From positions 1 through 57,210 of the forward strand of contig JBBDRN010000006.1 in the NCBI GenBank assembly GCA_040905445.1: a stretch of DNA of 57,210 nt, given 5' to 3'. Shown piece after piece: positions 26,228 through 34,405 of the stretch (the stretch's first letter is position 1; each line of letters starts with the position of its first letter). The notes below the pieces were generated by a model. It was given only the letters and a program-made list of their open reading frames with translations, was not told the origin of the DNA and made no database searches. Made by a program: the position numbers and the translations under genes. Source of the stretch: SKPT01 sp040905445 (GTDB taxonomy: Bacteria; Planctomycetota; Phycisphaerae; Phycisphaerales; Phycisphaeraceae).

Positions 26228-26443
26228 CTACCCTTTCCGCCGGCGCGAAGGTGGCCGGCATTCGATGCCGAAGTGGGTAGCGAGGCGGTCGGCGATGTCG
26301 AGCCGCAGCGACTGCTGGCCATCGCGGAAGCGGCGGATGGCGCATCGGTCGACGCCCGTGGCAGTCTCGATCCCGCGGAGCGAGTCGGCTTCGCGGATGG
26401 CTTCGCGTAGCAGGGCTGTCAGGGTTTGAGTACTCGAGGACAT
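26228..26443 (-). CDS. Small HTH (Cro/C1-like) DNA-binding protein
   Basis: 71 aa with a helix-turn-helix: LRGIETATGVDRCAIRRFRD followed by GQQSLRLDIADRLATHFGI, the usual pattern of small XRE-type regulators next to integrases. It probably regulates the element or helps excision. It lies 12 bp after the primase gene and 4 bp before the integrase. A 10-bp palindrome lies just upstream of its start codon and could be its own operator. Confidence 0.8.
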   Translation of the reverse strand: MSSSTQTLTALLREAIREADSLRGIETATGVDRCAIRRFRDGQQSLRLDIADRLATHFGIECRPPSRRRKG

Positions 26444-26445
26444 GG

Positions 26446-26455
26446 GATGATCATC
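26446..26455. promoter_or_regulatory. GATGATCATC palindrome before the HTH gene
   Basis: A perfect 10-bp palindrome lies 2 bases upstream of the HTH start codon and directly after the primase stop codon. It is placed to serve as an operator or RNA hairpin, but its length is only modest evidence. Confidence 0.35.
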
Positions 26456-28795
26456 TCATCCTCCGCGGCGGTTGTCAACGGCGCAGGCCCGGCCCCCCGG
26501 CTCGACAAGCTGACCGTTGCGGGCGGCTGGATCGAGGCCCGAGCCGGAAGCCCGACGCTCATTGGAGGAACAGGGGACGGTACCGTCTGCTCCGTCCGCT
26601 GTGCTCGCTGGCGTCCCTACAGGGGCATCAGGCGGCTTTTCGGGTGTTGGCGCCACCCCGATTGCGCTCGCCGCACCGTCCGCCCTGTGTCCAAGATCGT
26701 CCGCGAAAGCGTTATCGGCGGCGTTGGCGGACGCGGCAGACGGAGCGGACGGTCGGAACCCCACGTTCTCCAGAACAAACACGCGCCGGCCCTGCTTGCC
26801 CTGAGGCTGCGGTTGCCGGTACTCGATTCCGATCGCCCGCAGGTTGGGTGCCAGGCGCCGAAGGGCGCTGGACAGGGCCCTGGCGCTCTTCGGCCAACCA
26901 AGCCGGCCCCGCTGGGCCTCGTCGCTGTGGTGGGCCTCTACGAGCGTGAGAAGCTCGGTCGCGGTCCCACTCCAACTCCCGTGCTCCTTCATGAACTCGA
27001 GCAGTGGCAGGCCGATCGGCGAGGCTTCGACCGCCAGGTCGTGTACCTCCTGGCGGTTGCCCATGTACGCGTCGAGGAACGAGCCTGCCGGCCAGTCCAG
27101 CGCCGGCTCGGCGGCGACGAGCCGCTTGGCAAAGTCGGCCATCCGTGGCATCCGGTCGAGTTTTACGCTCGCGACGTTGGCCAGCACGCAGTTCACCGCG
27201 TCCAGGAGCGCGCCGAGCACGCGCGGCCGCACCGCGTCAAAGCGCTGCCATAGTTCCGCTTCATCCACCCGCCGATCCTCGGGGATGGCGAGCAAGGTGA
27301 GGCACAGGGCCCGGTCCAGCAGGTCGGGCCGGGTGCAGATCTCGTCGATTCCGTTGAGAAGCACCGGCCGCTGGGCTGCGAAGAGCTTCTCCTCATCGTC
27401 GGAGTAGAGCTGTCGTGTGGCGAAGCCGGCTCCGGTGGAGAGGCAGCACAGGGCGTCGCTGAGGCTGACCGGGACGCTGGAGAGGTTGTCGAAGGCCACG
27501 ATCCAGCCGTTGGTGGCGGCGATCATGAGGTCCCGCTCATCGCGCGGCGGACGCCGGACGGGCGAGACGCTGGGGTCGATCAGGCCGCGCAGCATCCTGC
27601 ACATCGTGGACTTGGCGCTTCCCTGCTCGCCGTTGACTACGAGGATCGGGTAGGGCCCGCGCGGCAACAGGCTCGCCACGAGGAAGGCTGCGGCCAGCTT
27701 CCAGTCGCGCTCGGAACCCATGTTGATCAGCGGGCGAAGCTCATCGACGCGCCCGCCGGACACCGGCGCGGGCAGAGGCAACATGCCGCGGCGTCGGATG
27801 AAGCGCACGGGGCACTCGCGCGACCCGATGATGCGCCAGCCGCGAGGCGATACCTCGACCACGCGCCACGCCGCGTCGCAGAGGTCGAGGTACACGTGGC
27901 TGCCATTCTCGGCGATGCGGAGGCAGACGTTCATCGCCGGCCCCTCGTGCTGCGCTCTGCCAGCGATCGTGTTGATGGCGTCGTAGAGCGCCTGCGATCC
28001 GATTGCCTTCCCGTGCTCCCGGTAGTAGGCGCGGCCAAGCCACTGCCTGAAGCCGGTGCCGTCGATCGCCCATGTTTCGCGGTGGCCGTCTATCTCGATG
28101 TCGGCGAAGGCGCGGCCGTCGGCGGGATCGTGGAAGAGCCCCATGTGCTCGGCGAGCTCGATCGCCTGGGTGGCCTGCGACTTGCGACGGGGCGCCGTGT
28201 CGGCGTGGGTTGCTTTCAAGCCGCTGAGCTGCCACGGCTGCGTGTGTTCGGCCTCGGCCAACAGTTCCTCCCGACTCAGGCCCTCAGGGCCACCGCATAC
28301 CCACTCGCAGAGGTCTTTGATGCCGTTCGGAGGAAAGATGATCTTGACCGACGCAGCGCTGGCGTTCAACAGCGCCGCCGCCGCCTTCTTCGCACCCTTG
28401 GCGCCGGCCCCGCTGTCGTTCTCGCCGACGACAAGGAAATGGCGCCCCGGGGCCAATGCGGCCAGCAGCTCGGCCCCGCCGAGTGCCGATGGCCGGCCGA
28501 TGGCGATGAACTCGAGCATGTGGCCCGCGGCGGTGTCAGTCGCGCCCTCGACGACGAGGATCGGTTCGGTGGGGCTGGTCCCCGCGTAGGGCTCCAGCGG
28601 CGTCACGTACTTTAGGCCCCGGCGGCTGCCTTTGAACATCCATTTTCTACCGCGGTCGTCGCGGACCTCCGTGCCGATGACCTGGCCGTCGGCGTCGTAC
28701 TCCGGGATGTGCCAGACGGTGCCTTTCCGCCTGGCGCCGATCGCCTGCCATGCCTCGGCCGACAGACCGTTGGGAGCTGGGGTGGGTGCAGTCAA
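26456..28795 (-). CDS. Element primase-helicase (TOPRIM plus P-loop ATPase)
   Basis: Replication protein of the type found in integrative elements and prophages, about 779 aa. The N-terminal part has a TOPRIM-like segment (EPILVVEGATDTAAGHML near residue 80, HFLVVGENDSG after it). A helicase-like ATPase follows, with Walker A GEQGSAKST near residue 390 and a DNA-binding C-terminus (SGTATELLTLVEAHHSDEA, wHTH-like). The start is taken as TTG at 28795 because GGGAGGTG lies 6 nt upstream and the codon overlaps the stop of the upstream gene (TTGA). An in-frame ATG further upstream would overlap that gene almost fully. The C-terminal tail is Ala/Pro-rich. Confidence 0.82.
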   Translation of the reverse strand: MTAPTPAPNGLSAEAWQAIGARRKGTVWHIPEYDADGQVIGTEVRDDRGRKWMFKGSRRGLKYVTPLEPYAGTSPTEPILVVEGATDTAAGHMLEFIAIGRPSALGGAELLAALAPGRHFLVVGENDSGAGAKGAKKAAAALLNASAASVKIIFPPNGIKDLCEWVCGGPEGLSREELLAEAEHTQPWQLSGLKATHADTAPRRKSQATQAIELAEHMGLFHDPADGRAFADIEIDGHRETWAIDGTGFRQWLGRAYYREHGKAIGSQALYDAINTIAGRAQHEGPAMNVCLRIAENGSHVYLDLCDAAWRVVEVSPRGWRIIGSRECPVRFIRRRGMLPLPAPVSGGRVDELRPLINMGSERDWKLAAAFLVASLLPRGPYPILVVNGEQGSAKSTMCRMLRGLIDPSVSPVRRPPRDERDLMIAATNGWIVAFDNLSSVPVSLSDALCCLSTGAGFATRQLYSDDEEKLFAAQRPVLLNGIDEICTRPDLLDRALCLTLLAIPEDRRVDEAELWQRFDAVRPRVLGALLDAVNCVLANVASVKLDRMPRMADFAKRLVAAEPALDWPAGSFLDAYMGNRQEVHDLAVEASPIGLPLLEFMKEHGSWSGTATELLTLVEAHHSDEAQRGRLGWPKSARALSSALRRLAPNLRAIGIEYRQPQPQGKQGRRVFVLENVGFRPSAPSAASANAADNAFADDLGHRADGAASAIGVAPTPEKPPDAPVGTPASTADGADGTVPCSSNERRASGSGLDPAARNGQLVEPGGRACAVDNRRGG

Positions 28796-29052
28796 AGCGC
28801 ACCTCCCCTGCGCACGGACGGGCAGCCGTCGGCGATCCAGTTGAGCAGGGTCTCGCGCCGCCACCGCACCAGGGCGCCGAGCTTCAGCGGCCGCGGCATC
28901 TTGCCGGCGTCGGCGAGGCGGTAGACGTGGCGGGGCGAGCAGCCCCCCAGGAGTTGGGCGACGGCCTGGACATCGAGCAGTTCCGCGTTGACGCCCGGTC
29001 GCGGCTCCGGGGCGGGGCTGTGCCCACCGGGGTGGTTGGGTGTGGTCGTCAT
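28792..29052 (-). CDS. AlpA/excisionase-like helix-turn-helix protein
   Basis: 86 aa with a winged-helix MerR/AlpA-like domain: LLDVQAVAQLLGGCSPRHVY, then RLADAGKMPRPLKLGALVRW, then RRETLLNWIADGCPS. Such proteins act as excisionases or activators of integrase in mobile elements. The ATG at 29052 is preceded by GGAGG 8 nt upstream. The stop codon overlaps the primase TTG start. A repeat cluster lies upstream. Confidence 0.82.
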   Translation of the reverse strand: MTTTPNHPGGHSPAPEPRPGVNAELLDVQAVAQLLGGCSPRHVYRLADAGKMPRPLKLGALVRWRRETLLNWIADGCPSVRRGGAL

Positions 29053-29129
29053 CCTGACGGCCTCCGTATCTGGTTCAGCCGTGCCCGCGTCGCCTGACGC
29101 TGTCCATGCACGCCTGTCATAGACCAGAA

Positions 29130-29273
29130 ACCGGGCGTCTCTTTCGCCCACGGCGCCCGCTTTTTGGTTCGAACCGGGCGCGCACAAAATGCCGCTGGCT
29201 GCCCACCAGCGGCGATTCTTGTCAGTGATGGAATATTTACCGGGCGCCGAAAACGCCCGCTTTCGCGCCCGGT
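29130..29273. repeat. ACCGGGCG iteron-like repeat cluster
   Basis: ACCGGGCG occurs three times in direct orientation (29130-29137, 29173-29180, 29239-29246) and once inverted (29266-29273). CGCCCGCTTT occurs twice (29154-29163, 29254-29263). The stretch is noncoding and lies just upstream of the AlpA-like and primase genes. It could be a replication origin, an excisionase binding array or a regulatory region of the element. Confidence 0.55.
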
Positions 29274-29278
29274 TTCGG

Positions 29279-30541
29279 CTAAATCTGATCCTCACGGACC
29301 ACACTTTCCCCGATTTCGGACGCACGTCCAGCGCGCGGAGTGCGCTTTTGTTGCCCTGTCGCGCGTCGCCATTTGCGCAGATAGCTGGTCCAGGTAGAAA
29401 ACTCGGGCAGCGGCGATGGAACACCGCGTTGCTCGTAGATGCGCTCCAGCAGGTTGTACGCTTCACGATCCGTTGGGTTGTCTTTGCCCAGCGCCTCGGC
29501 CGCCTCGAGATACTGATCCCGGGCCGCTATCACCCTCTTCGGCAACTGATCGAGACGCTTTCCGCCTGCGGTGCCGCCGCCGGCCCCCTGCGCGCCGTCG
29601 TCGGCAGGGTCAGGCGCTTGGGTACTTGCCGCAAGGTCGTCCTCCTGCTCCGGTGGTGCCGGTGATGCTGACGGAGGCGGAGGCGACGCTCCGCCGTCCG
29701 GTTCCTCAGGTGACCTAGCGTTCGGGCTCGCATTGGCCGCGGGGGCGTAATCACCTGACGGGCGGTCGTTCCTCGGGGCGGAAGTAGCCGAGCCCCCGAC
29801 GCCCGGGGCAGCCATGCCGCCTGCCTGTACGCGAAAGCGGGCCTTTCGAGCTACCCGCTGATATTCCTCCTCCGCCACCTTGCGGAACCGGCCGGCCAAC
29901 GCGTTACTGCTGGGCGACCCGGGTTGATGGTTGGGTGGACTCGGGGGCAGGAGGATCGTTCGCAGGTGGTGGCGGAGGATGCTGAGGATGTCGGTGCTCG
30001 TGCTCCAACTGAAAGTGTGGCCGACCCGGTCCTGCGGAATTTCGATGGGTTCATCACCGATCAGCGCCATCGGCGTGATCTGACCGGAAAGCCACGCCGC
30101 CTCGTGCGCGCGGTGGAGCATTGACGCGACGATGCCGTCCAGTTCCAGTGAAAGCGCCTTGTAGGGTCCCGGGAGCAGCAGACGCCTGGCGTCCGCGAAG
30201 ACCGAGGCAGCCGTTTCGATGGCCTTTTGCGCACCCCGCGTCCCCCACAGGCCGTGTACCGGCCCGGAGTGACGTCTCGCTTGAAATACGACGACAACGC
30301 CCCCCTCAGGAATCGGCCAGCTTGATCGCGGAACACGACGCACCTGCTCGTGTAGCCACTTGTCGTACCAGTCCTCCTGCGTCGGTTGCCCGGACGCCAA
30401 GGCTTGGGGTGGCCACGGCGATGTTGGTGGAGTGTCCTCGCCGTAGACCATCATGTGGCCCACCGTGCCTGCTTCGGCAGCGATATTTGCCAACAGACGG
30501 TCAACACGCTTGATGACTGCATCGTGTTGCGCTTGTGTCAT
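29279..30541 (-). CDS. Hypothetical protein with Pro/Ala-rich linker and conserved C-terminal domain
   Basis: 420 aa, no family recognised. The N-terminal half is mixed alpha/beta with several Trp (DWYDKWLHEQVRRVPRSSWP, VVVVFQARRHSGPVHGLW). A low-complexity Pro/Ala/Ser/Asp linker of about 100 residues follows. The C-terminal helical region is KRLDQLPKRVIAARDQYLEA, then DREAYNLLERIYEQRG, and a basic WTSYLRKWRRATGQQKRTPR end that could bind DNA. The ATG at 30541 is chosen over an in-frame upstream start because the latter enters the transposase remnant. The gene lies at the edge of the element core, in the same orientation as the primase operon, so it may belong to the element's machinery. Function unknown. 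Confidence 0.6.
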   Translation of the reverse strand: MTQAQHDAVIKRVDRLLANIAAEAGTVGHMMVYGEDTPPTSPWPPQALASGQPTQEDWYDKWLHEQVRRVPRSSWPIPEGGVVVVFQARRHSGPVHGLWGTRGAQKAIETAASVFADARRLLLPGPYKALSLELDGIVASMLHRAHEAAWLSGQITPMALIGDEPIEIPQDRVGHTFSWSTSTDILSILRHHLRTILLPPSPPNHQPGSPSSNALAGRFRKVAEEEYQRVARKARFRVQAGGMAAPGVGGSATSAPRNDRPSGDYAPAANASPNARSPEEPDGGASPPPPSASPAPPEQEDDLAASTQAPDPADDGAQGAGGGTAGGKRLDQLPKRVIAARDQYLEAAEALGKDNPTDREAYNLLERIYEQRGVPSPLPEFSTWTSYLRKWRRATGQQKRTPRAGRASEIGESVVREDQI

Positions 30542-30666
30542 GTTCACGCCGTCCCTGGCCTGTCGTTGCCCACGAGTCGCACGTGAGCCGAGCACAGTTT
30601 ACCGGCTGCGTCGCATCTGGCACCCCCTGGCTGCGGCCGACGATCGCTGTCATCGGCGCCATCCAG

Positions 30667-30806
30667 CCGGCTGGCAACGGCTACGCCCAGCCACGCCAGG
30701 TTGTCACCGGCCTCGGACCCATCGACGTCCAGGCCCCACGCGTGCAACGACCGCCGCGATGAGCCCGAGCGTGAACGCTTCACCAGCTCGATCCTCCCGC
30801 CCTATC
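30667..30806 (+). pseudogene. IS256-like (Mutator-type) transposase remnant
   Basis: Two short pieces in different frames recall the N-terminal part of IS256-family transposases. The first is GNGYAQPRQVVTGLGPIDVQ followed by APRV. The second, in another frame, is RDEPERERFTSSILPPY, where the family has a similar R-F-S-S-x-L-P-P-Y stretch. No other part of the gene remains. It fills the gap between the hypothetical gene and the helicase gene. Confidence 0.6.
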
Positions 30807-30908
30807 CTGTGCCGAACCCTGCGGTTATCCGCGAAGACGGGGGCCGCCCATGGTCAGTAAACGCCAGTTCCACGGCGGCCGCGGTCGTCACCGACCAACA
30901 TGGCGCTG

Positions 30909-33900
30909 TCAGGCTGACACATATTCGAAGCACACAAGGTGCAAATCTTCTTCCCGCAGCGTCTTACCAGTGTCGGCCGCGCCGCCCTGCTTGCCATACT
31001 CCTGGCTTAGCCCCAGCACGGCCTCCATCGCCTCGCGCATGCCGCCACCTGACGAGCGGAGCGCCTTGAGCTTCTGGACCAGCGCCCTGCCGGCGGGCTG
31101 ACTCAGGAAGCGGATGGCCTGTTTGGCCGGCTCGCGATCCAGGTCGCCGCGGCGCATGCCTTCCTTGATGTCCTCGACGAGGCGCAACTGAACGGCATCC
31201 GGGGCGCTGGCCACCACGGCGCTGGCTGTCGTGTCCCGGTCCTGACGCAGGATGTCGTCGATCACCTTGCGCTGAAGCGCGAACACGTCGTGGTCGCCGA
31301 TGTGCCGGGGCTCGTCGGGGTGGCACTGGATCATCTGCGCGATGCGGTAGCGGTTGTCGGTGATTTCGCCGGTCCCGGCGTCGATGTAGCGCCAGAGGTG
31401 CCGCCAGCCCTCGCCGGACGGGCGCGGGGCTTTGAAGTAGAAGAAGATGCCGTTGCACTTGTCGCGTCGCAGGCCTGAGTGGATGCCGTCAGGCAGGTCA
31501 GTGACCTCCTCGGCGCCCTGACGGTCAAGCATCTCGCGGAGCTGCTTGAGCAGCATCTCCGGGCCGGCCAACTCGGCGCGGGCCTCCTCCTCGTCCAGGA
31601 CGCCCACGTCGCCCTGTTCGATACGGCGCAGTGTGTTGTACGTGCGCGGGTGCACCACCTCCCCGAGCACGCTGGCGTCGAGGAAGCCGATGTCATCAAG
31701 CTGGGCCAGGCGCGAGCTGAGCCGGTCGACGAGGCGTAGCAGGCTCTCCAACTCGTCCTCGGGGAACATGTTCCAGACGGCAATCTCGTCGTGCGGGCCG
31801 CCGAGGCGATCGATGCGGCCGCTGCGCTGGACGAGCCGGATGGGGTTCCAGGTCAGGTCGTAGTTGATCAGCACGCCGCAGTCCTGGAGGTTCTGCCCTT
31901 CGCTGAGCACATCCGTGGACACCAGGATGTCGATCTCGTCCTTGGGGCCCTGCCCGTAGCCACTGCTGACGGGTGCGAAGTCGCGCAGGATGCCCTGCCG
32001 CTCGTCGGGATGGTTGCCGCTGTCGATGCGGCGGATGTGCGGCTCGCCCGCCTGCTCGCGCCAGTCCGCGTTCTGGTCGGAGGTTAACTGGGCGTGCACG
32101 TAGCGCGTCGTGTCCTTGAACACGGAGAAGATCAACACCTTGCGACCCTTGAGCTCGTCGGCGAGCAGTTCCTTGAGCCCTTGGAGCTTGGCGTCCTCGG
32201 CGACGAGCGGTTCCGTGCGGCTGGCCAGGTCGCGCAGACGCTGGATGTCGCGCTCTACGTCCCGGCGCAGGTCGCGCAGACGGAACTCGTTGAGGTCGAC
32301 CGACTCCAGCGTCTCCAGGTAACGCTGGACCTCCTCCCGAGTCTCCAGGTAGTCGGCCATGCCATCGCCGGTGGTTTCGTCGTCGACGTCGAGCTTGGCG
32401 ATGCGCATCATCTTCCAGAAGTCCTTGCTGGCGATCACCCGGCCCGAGAGCAGGAAGTCGAGGTAGGCCTCCTCGAACACGAGCGCCCGCTGGACGCTGA
32501 GGCGAAACGCCTGAATGCTGCTCTCCAGCCGCTTGAGGAACCGCGTCTTGAAAATGCCCACCAGCCCCGCCTGCCGGCCTTCCTCGAACTCGTCCACGTC
32601 CTCCTTCTGCTTGCGGTACTTCTCCAGATGGTACGGCGCCAGTGACAAGGCCTCGATCTCATTGACGATGTGCTGGTAGAGGCCCGAGTAGGTCGACTCC
32701 AGGCTGTATCGCAAGGTTTTCAGTTGTCGCTCGGGGAACTTGATCTTCTCACCGTTGAGCGTGGCGTTGGGGAACGCGGTGCGGATGTAGGGGCGGGTGT
32801 TGCGCACCGTGAACTCGTCGAGCAGGTTGAACAGCACTTCGCCGGCCGACGCCCCCTCCTGTCGCGCCAACCGACGAGCGTGGCGGAAGTAGCTGGTCAG
32901 GTCACCGATGCCCGCCTCGCGGAAGTAGTCCGCCTGGTTCTGCGTGAACAGCCGAATCTGGGCGAGCAGGTCGTACAAGTCATTGTTGATGGGGGTGGCG
33001 GAGAGCAGGATGAGCTTCTTGCGCTGGCCCTCGCGGCCGCGGCCGCCATGTCGCTGGATCAGGTCATCGAGCGCCAGGTACCGGTTGGCCTTGTCGTTGC
33101 GGAAGTTGTGCGACTCGTCGACCAGGATCACGTCCGAGTCGCCGTAGCGGTGAGCGTCGAAGTCGTCGCGGCCCATCTCCTCCATGCCCACGACACTGCC
33201 GGCGATCGCGGCCTCCGCCAGTTCGCGCCGCCACATCTCCCGCAACGACGCGGGGCACACGACCAGCGCCTTCATCCGCTGGTGGTAGGCGAAGTCCTCC
33301 AGCAGCTTCTTGCCGATCCACGTCTTTCCCAGACCGACGCTATCGGCGATGAGCACGCCGTCGTAACGCTGCAGGATCCGCCGCGCCTTGCGCACCGCCT
33401 CCTCCTGGAACTCGGTCAGCTCCACCGCCGAGCGGCCGAACAGCAGCCCGCCGGAGTCGTCGAGCTGGTCCTGGAGGTAGGTGTAGAGCGTCTTGAGGTA
33501 GATCTGGTAAGGCGAGTACTCAAGCTGCCCGAACTTGCTGGCGTTGAGCAGGTCGATGAGCTGGTCCTTGAAGTCGATCGACTCGGCCCAATGCTGCTCG
33601 AACCAGCGGTTGAGCTCGAGGATCGCCCGGCCACCGACTTCGCTTTTGATCGCCCGGCGCGCCTGGCTGGGCACCTCGACGCCGCTGGGGTTGAGGATCG
33701 TCTCGGGCTGCTCGCCGTCGCGCAGGTAGGCCGTGGCCTGGGCGGCCTCGTTGTCCGCCGGCTCGTCCTCCCCGGTGAACACGCGGTGGACAAGGTTCAG
33801 CTCCCGGTTGGTCGTCAGGCCCGGGCCGGTGAGGTTGCTCGAGCCGACGATCGCCGTGTACGGCCGCATGCGGTCGCCCAAGTTGTTCGGCCCGACACGG

Positions 33901-34313
33901 TCCTTGAACAGCATGTACGCCTTGGCGTGCAGGAAGCCTTCGTCGAAGAGGCGGACCTGGACCTTCTCGGCCCGCAGGTGGGCGATGAGATTTTCGACCA
34001 GTCGCAGCGTCTGCTCATCGAAGGGCAGGGCGTCGACCTCGCGCTGCATCCGCTCGATAGCCGCCCGCGTTGGTTTTAGCCCGATCTCGCGCCCCTCGGC
34101 CGGCTCGTGGCCCAGCAGCAGACGCAGCGCCCCCAGCTTCTTGAGCCCGTCCGCCAGCAGGCCGTAGCCCTGGACCGAGAAGTAGGCCGTGGCGATGTCC
34201 GCGGGCGTGCCCTCCGCCTCGGCGAGCAGCGTGCGCAGGACGTCGGCCAGGCGCACCGACACGTTGTCGATGGCGAAGGGGATGCTGCCGGTGGTGCTTG
34301 GTCGTGATGGCAT
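30909..34313 (-). CDS. PLD-domain SNF2-type helicase
   Basis: 1134-aa protein with an N-terminal phospholipase D-like nuclease fold (one HxK motif: FLHAKAYMLFKD near residue 129, then VGSSNLTGPG). A SNF2/HepA helicase follows, with Walker A DSVGLGKT near 321, DESH near 394, SATPINND near 434 and motif VI VQRSGRIDRLGG near 829. A C-terminal helical region comes last. Enzymes of this layout are found in phage-defence and restriction loci, where DNA translocation or remodelling is coupled to cleavage. The start at 34313 is preceded by GGGGAGG; an in-frame ATG at 34376 lies in the operator region. It is divergent from the Fic gene across a perfect inverted repeat. Function in defence is an inference. 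Confidence 0.88.
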   Translation of the reverse strand: MPSRPSTTGSIPFAIDNVSVRLADVLRTLLAEAEGTPADIATAYFSVQGYGLLADGLKKLGALRLLLGHEPAEGREIGLKPTRAAIERMQREVDALPFDEQTLRLVENLIAHLRAEKVQVRLFDEGFLHAKAYMLFKDRVGPNNLGDRMRPYTAIVGSSNLTGPGLTTNRELNLVHRVFTGEDEPADNEAAQATAYLRDGEQPETILNPSGVEVPSQARRAIKSEVGGRAILELNRWFEQHWAESIDFKDQLIDLLNASKFGQLEYSPYQIYLKTLYTYLQDQLDDSGGLLFGRSAVELTEFQEEAVRKARRILQRYDGVLIADSVGLGKTWIGKKLLEDFAYHQRMKALVVCPASLREMWRRELAEAAIAGSVVGMEEMGRDDFDAHRYGDSDVILVDESHNFRNDKANRYLALDDLIQRHGGRGREGQRKKLILLSATPINNDLYDLLAQIRLFTQNQADYFREAGIGDLTSYFRHARRLARQEGASAGEVLFNLLDEFTVRNTRPYIRTAFPNATLNGEKIKFPERQLKTLRYSLESTYSGLYQHIVNEIEALSLAPYHLEKYRKQKEDVDEFEEGRQAGLVGIFKTRFLKRLESSIQAFRLSVQRALVFEEAYLDFLLSGRVIASKDFWKMMRIAKLDVDDETTGDGMADYLETREEVQRYLETLESVDLNEFRLRDLRRDVERDIQRLRDLASRTEPLVAEDAKLQGLKELLADELKGRKVLIFSVFKDTTRYVHAQLTSDQNADWREQAGEPHIRRIDSGNHPDERQGILRDFAPVSSGYGQGPKDEIDILVSTDVLSEGQNLQDCGVLINYDLTWNPIRLVQRSGRIDRLGGPHDEIAVWNMFPEDELESLLRLVDRLSSRLAQLDDIGFLDASVLGEVVHPRTYNTLRRIEQGDVGVLDEEEARAELAGPEMLLKQLREMLDRQGAEEVTDLPDGIHSGLRRDKCNGIFFYFKAPRPSGEGWRHLWRYIDAGTGEITDNRYRIAQMIQCHPDEPRHIGDHDVFALQRKVIDDILRQDRDTTASAVVASAPDAVQLRLVEDIKEGMRRGDLDREPAKQAIRFLSQPAGRALVQKLKALRSSGGGMREAMEAVLGLSQEYGKQGGAADTGKTLREEDLHLVCFEYVSA

Positions 34314-34345
34314 TGGGGAGCCTCCCCGGGGTGACCTGATCGCCT

Positions 34346-34375
34346 TGTTATACTCAAGGCTCGCGGAGTATAACA
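34346..34375. promoter_or_regulatory. Perfect inverted repeat operator between helicase and Fic genes
   Basis: TGTTATACTC (34346-34355) and GAGTATAACA (34366-34375) form a 10-bp perfect inverted repeat with a 10-bp spacer. Each arm contains TATACT in the reading direction of the gene it faces, so both -10 boxes are probably inside the operator. A dimeric repressor bound here would control both genes; the Fic protein has a C-terminal winged helix that could be this regulator. Confidence 0.75.
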
Positions 34376-34405
34376 CGCCAGGCCGCTACGGTCGCCAAGT
34401 ATCAC

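Noticed and set aside
24571..26280. A 569-aa plus-strand frame opposite the integrase
   Set aside because: Antisense of a recombinase with visible catalytic residues; no domain of its own.
32670..34079. A 469-aa plus-strand frame opposite the PLD-SNF2 helicase
   Set aside because: Antisense shadow; the helicase motifs on the minus strand are complete.
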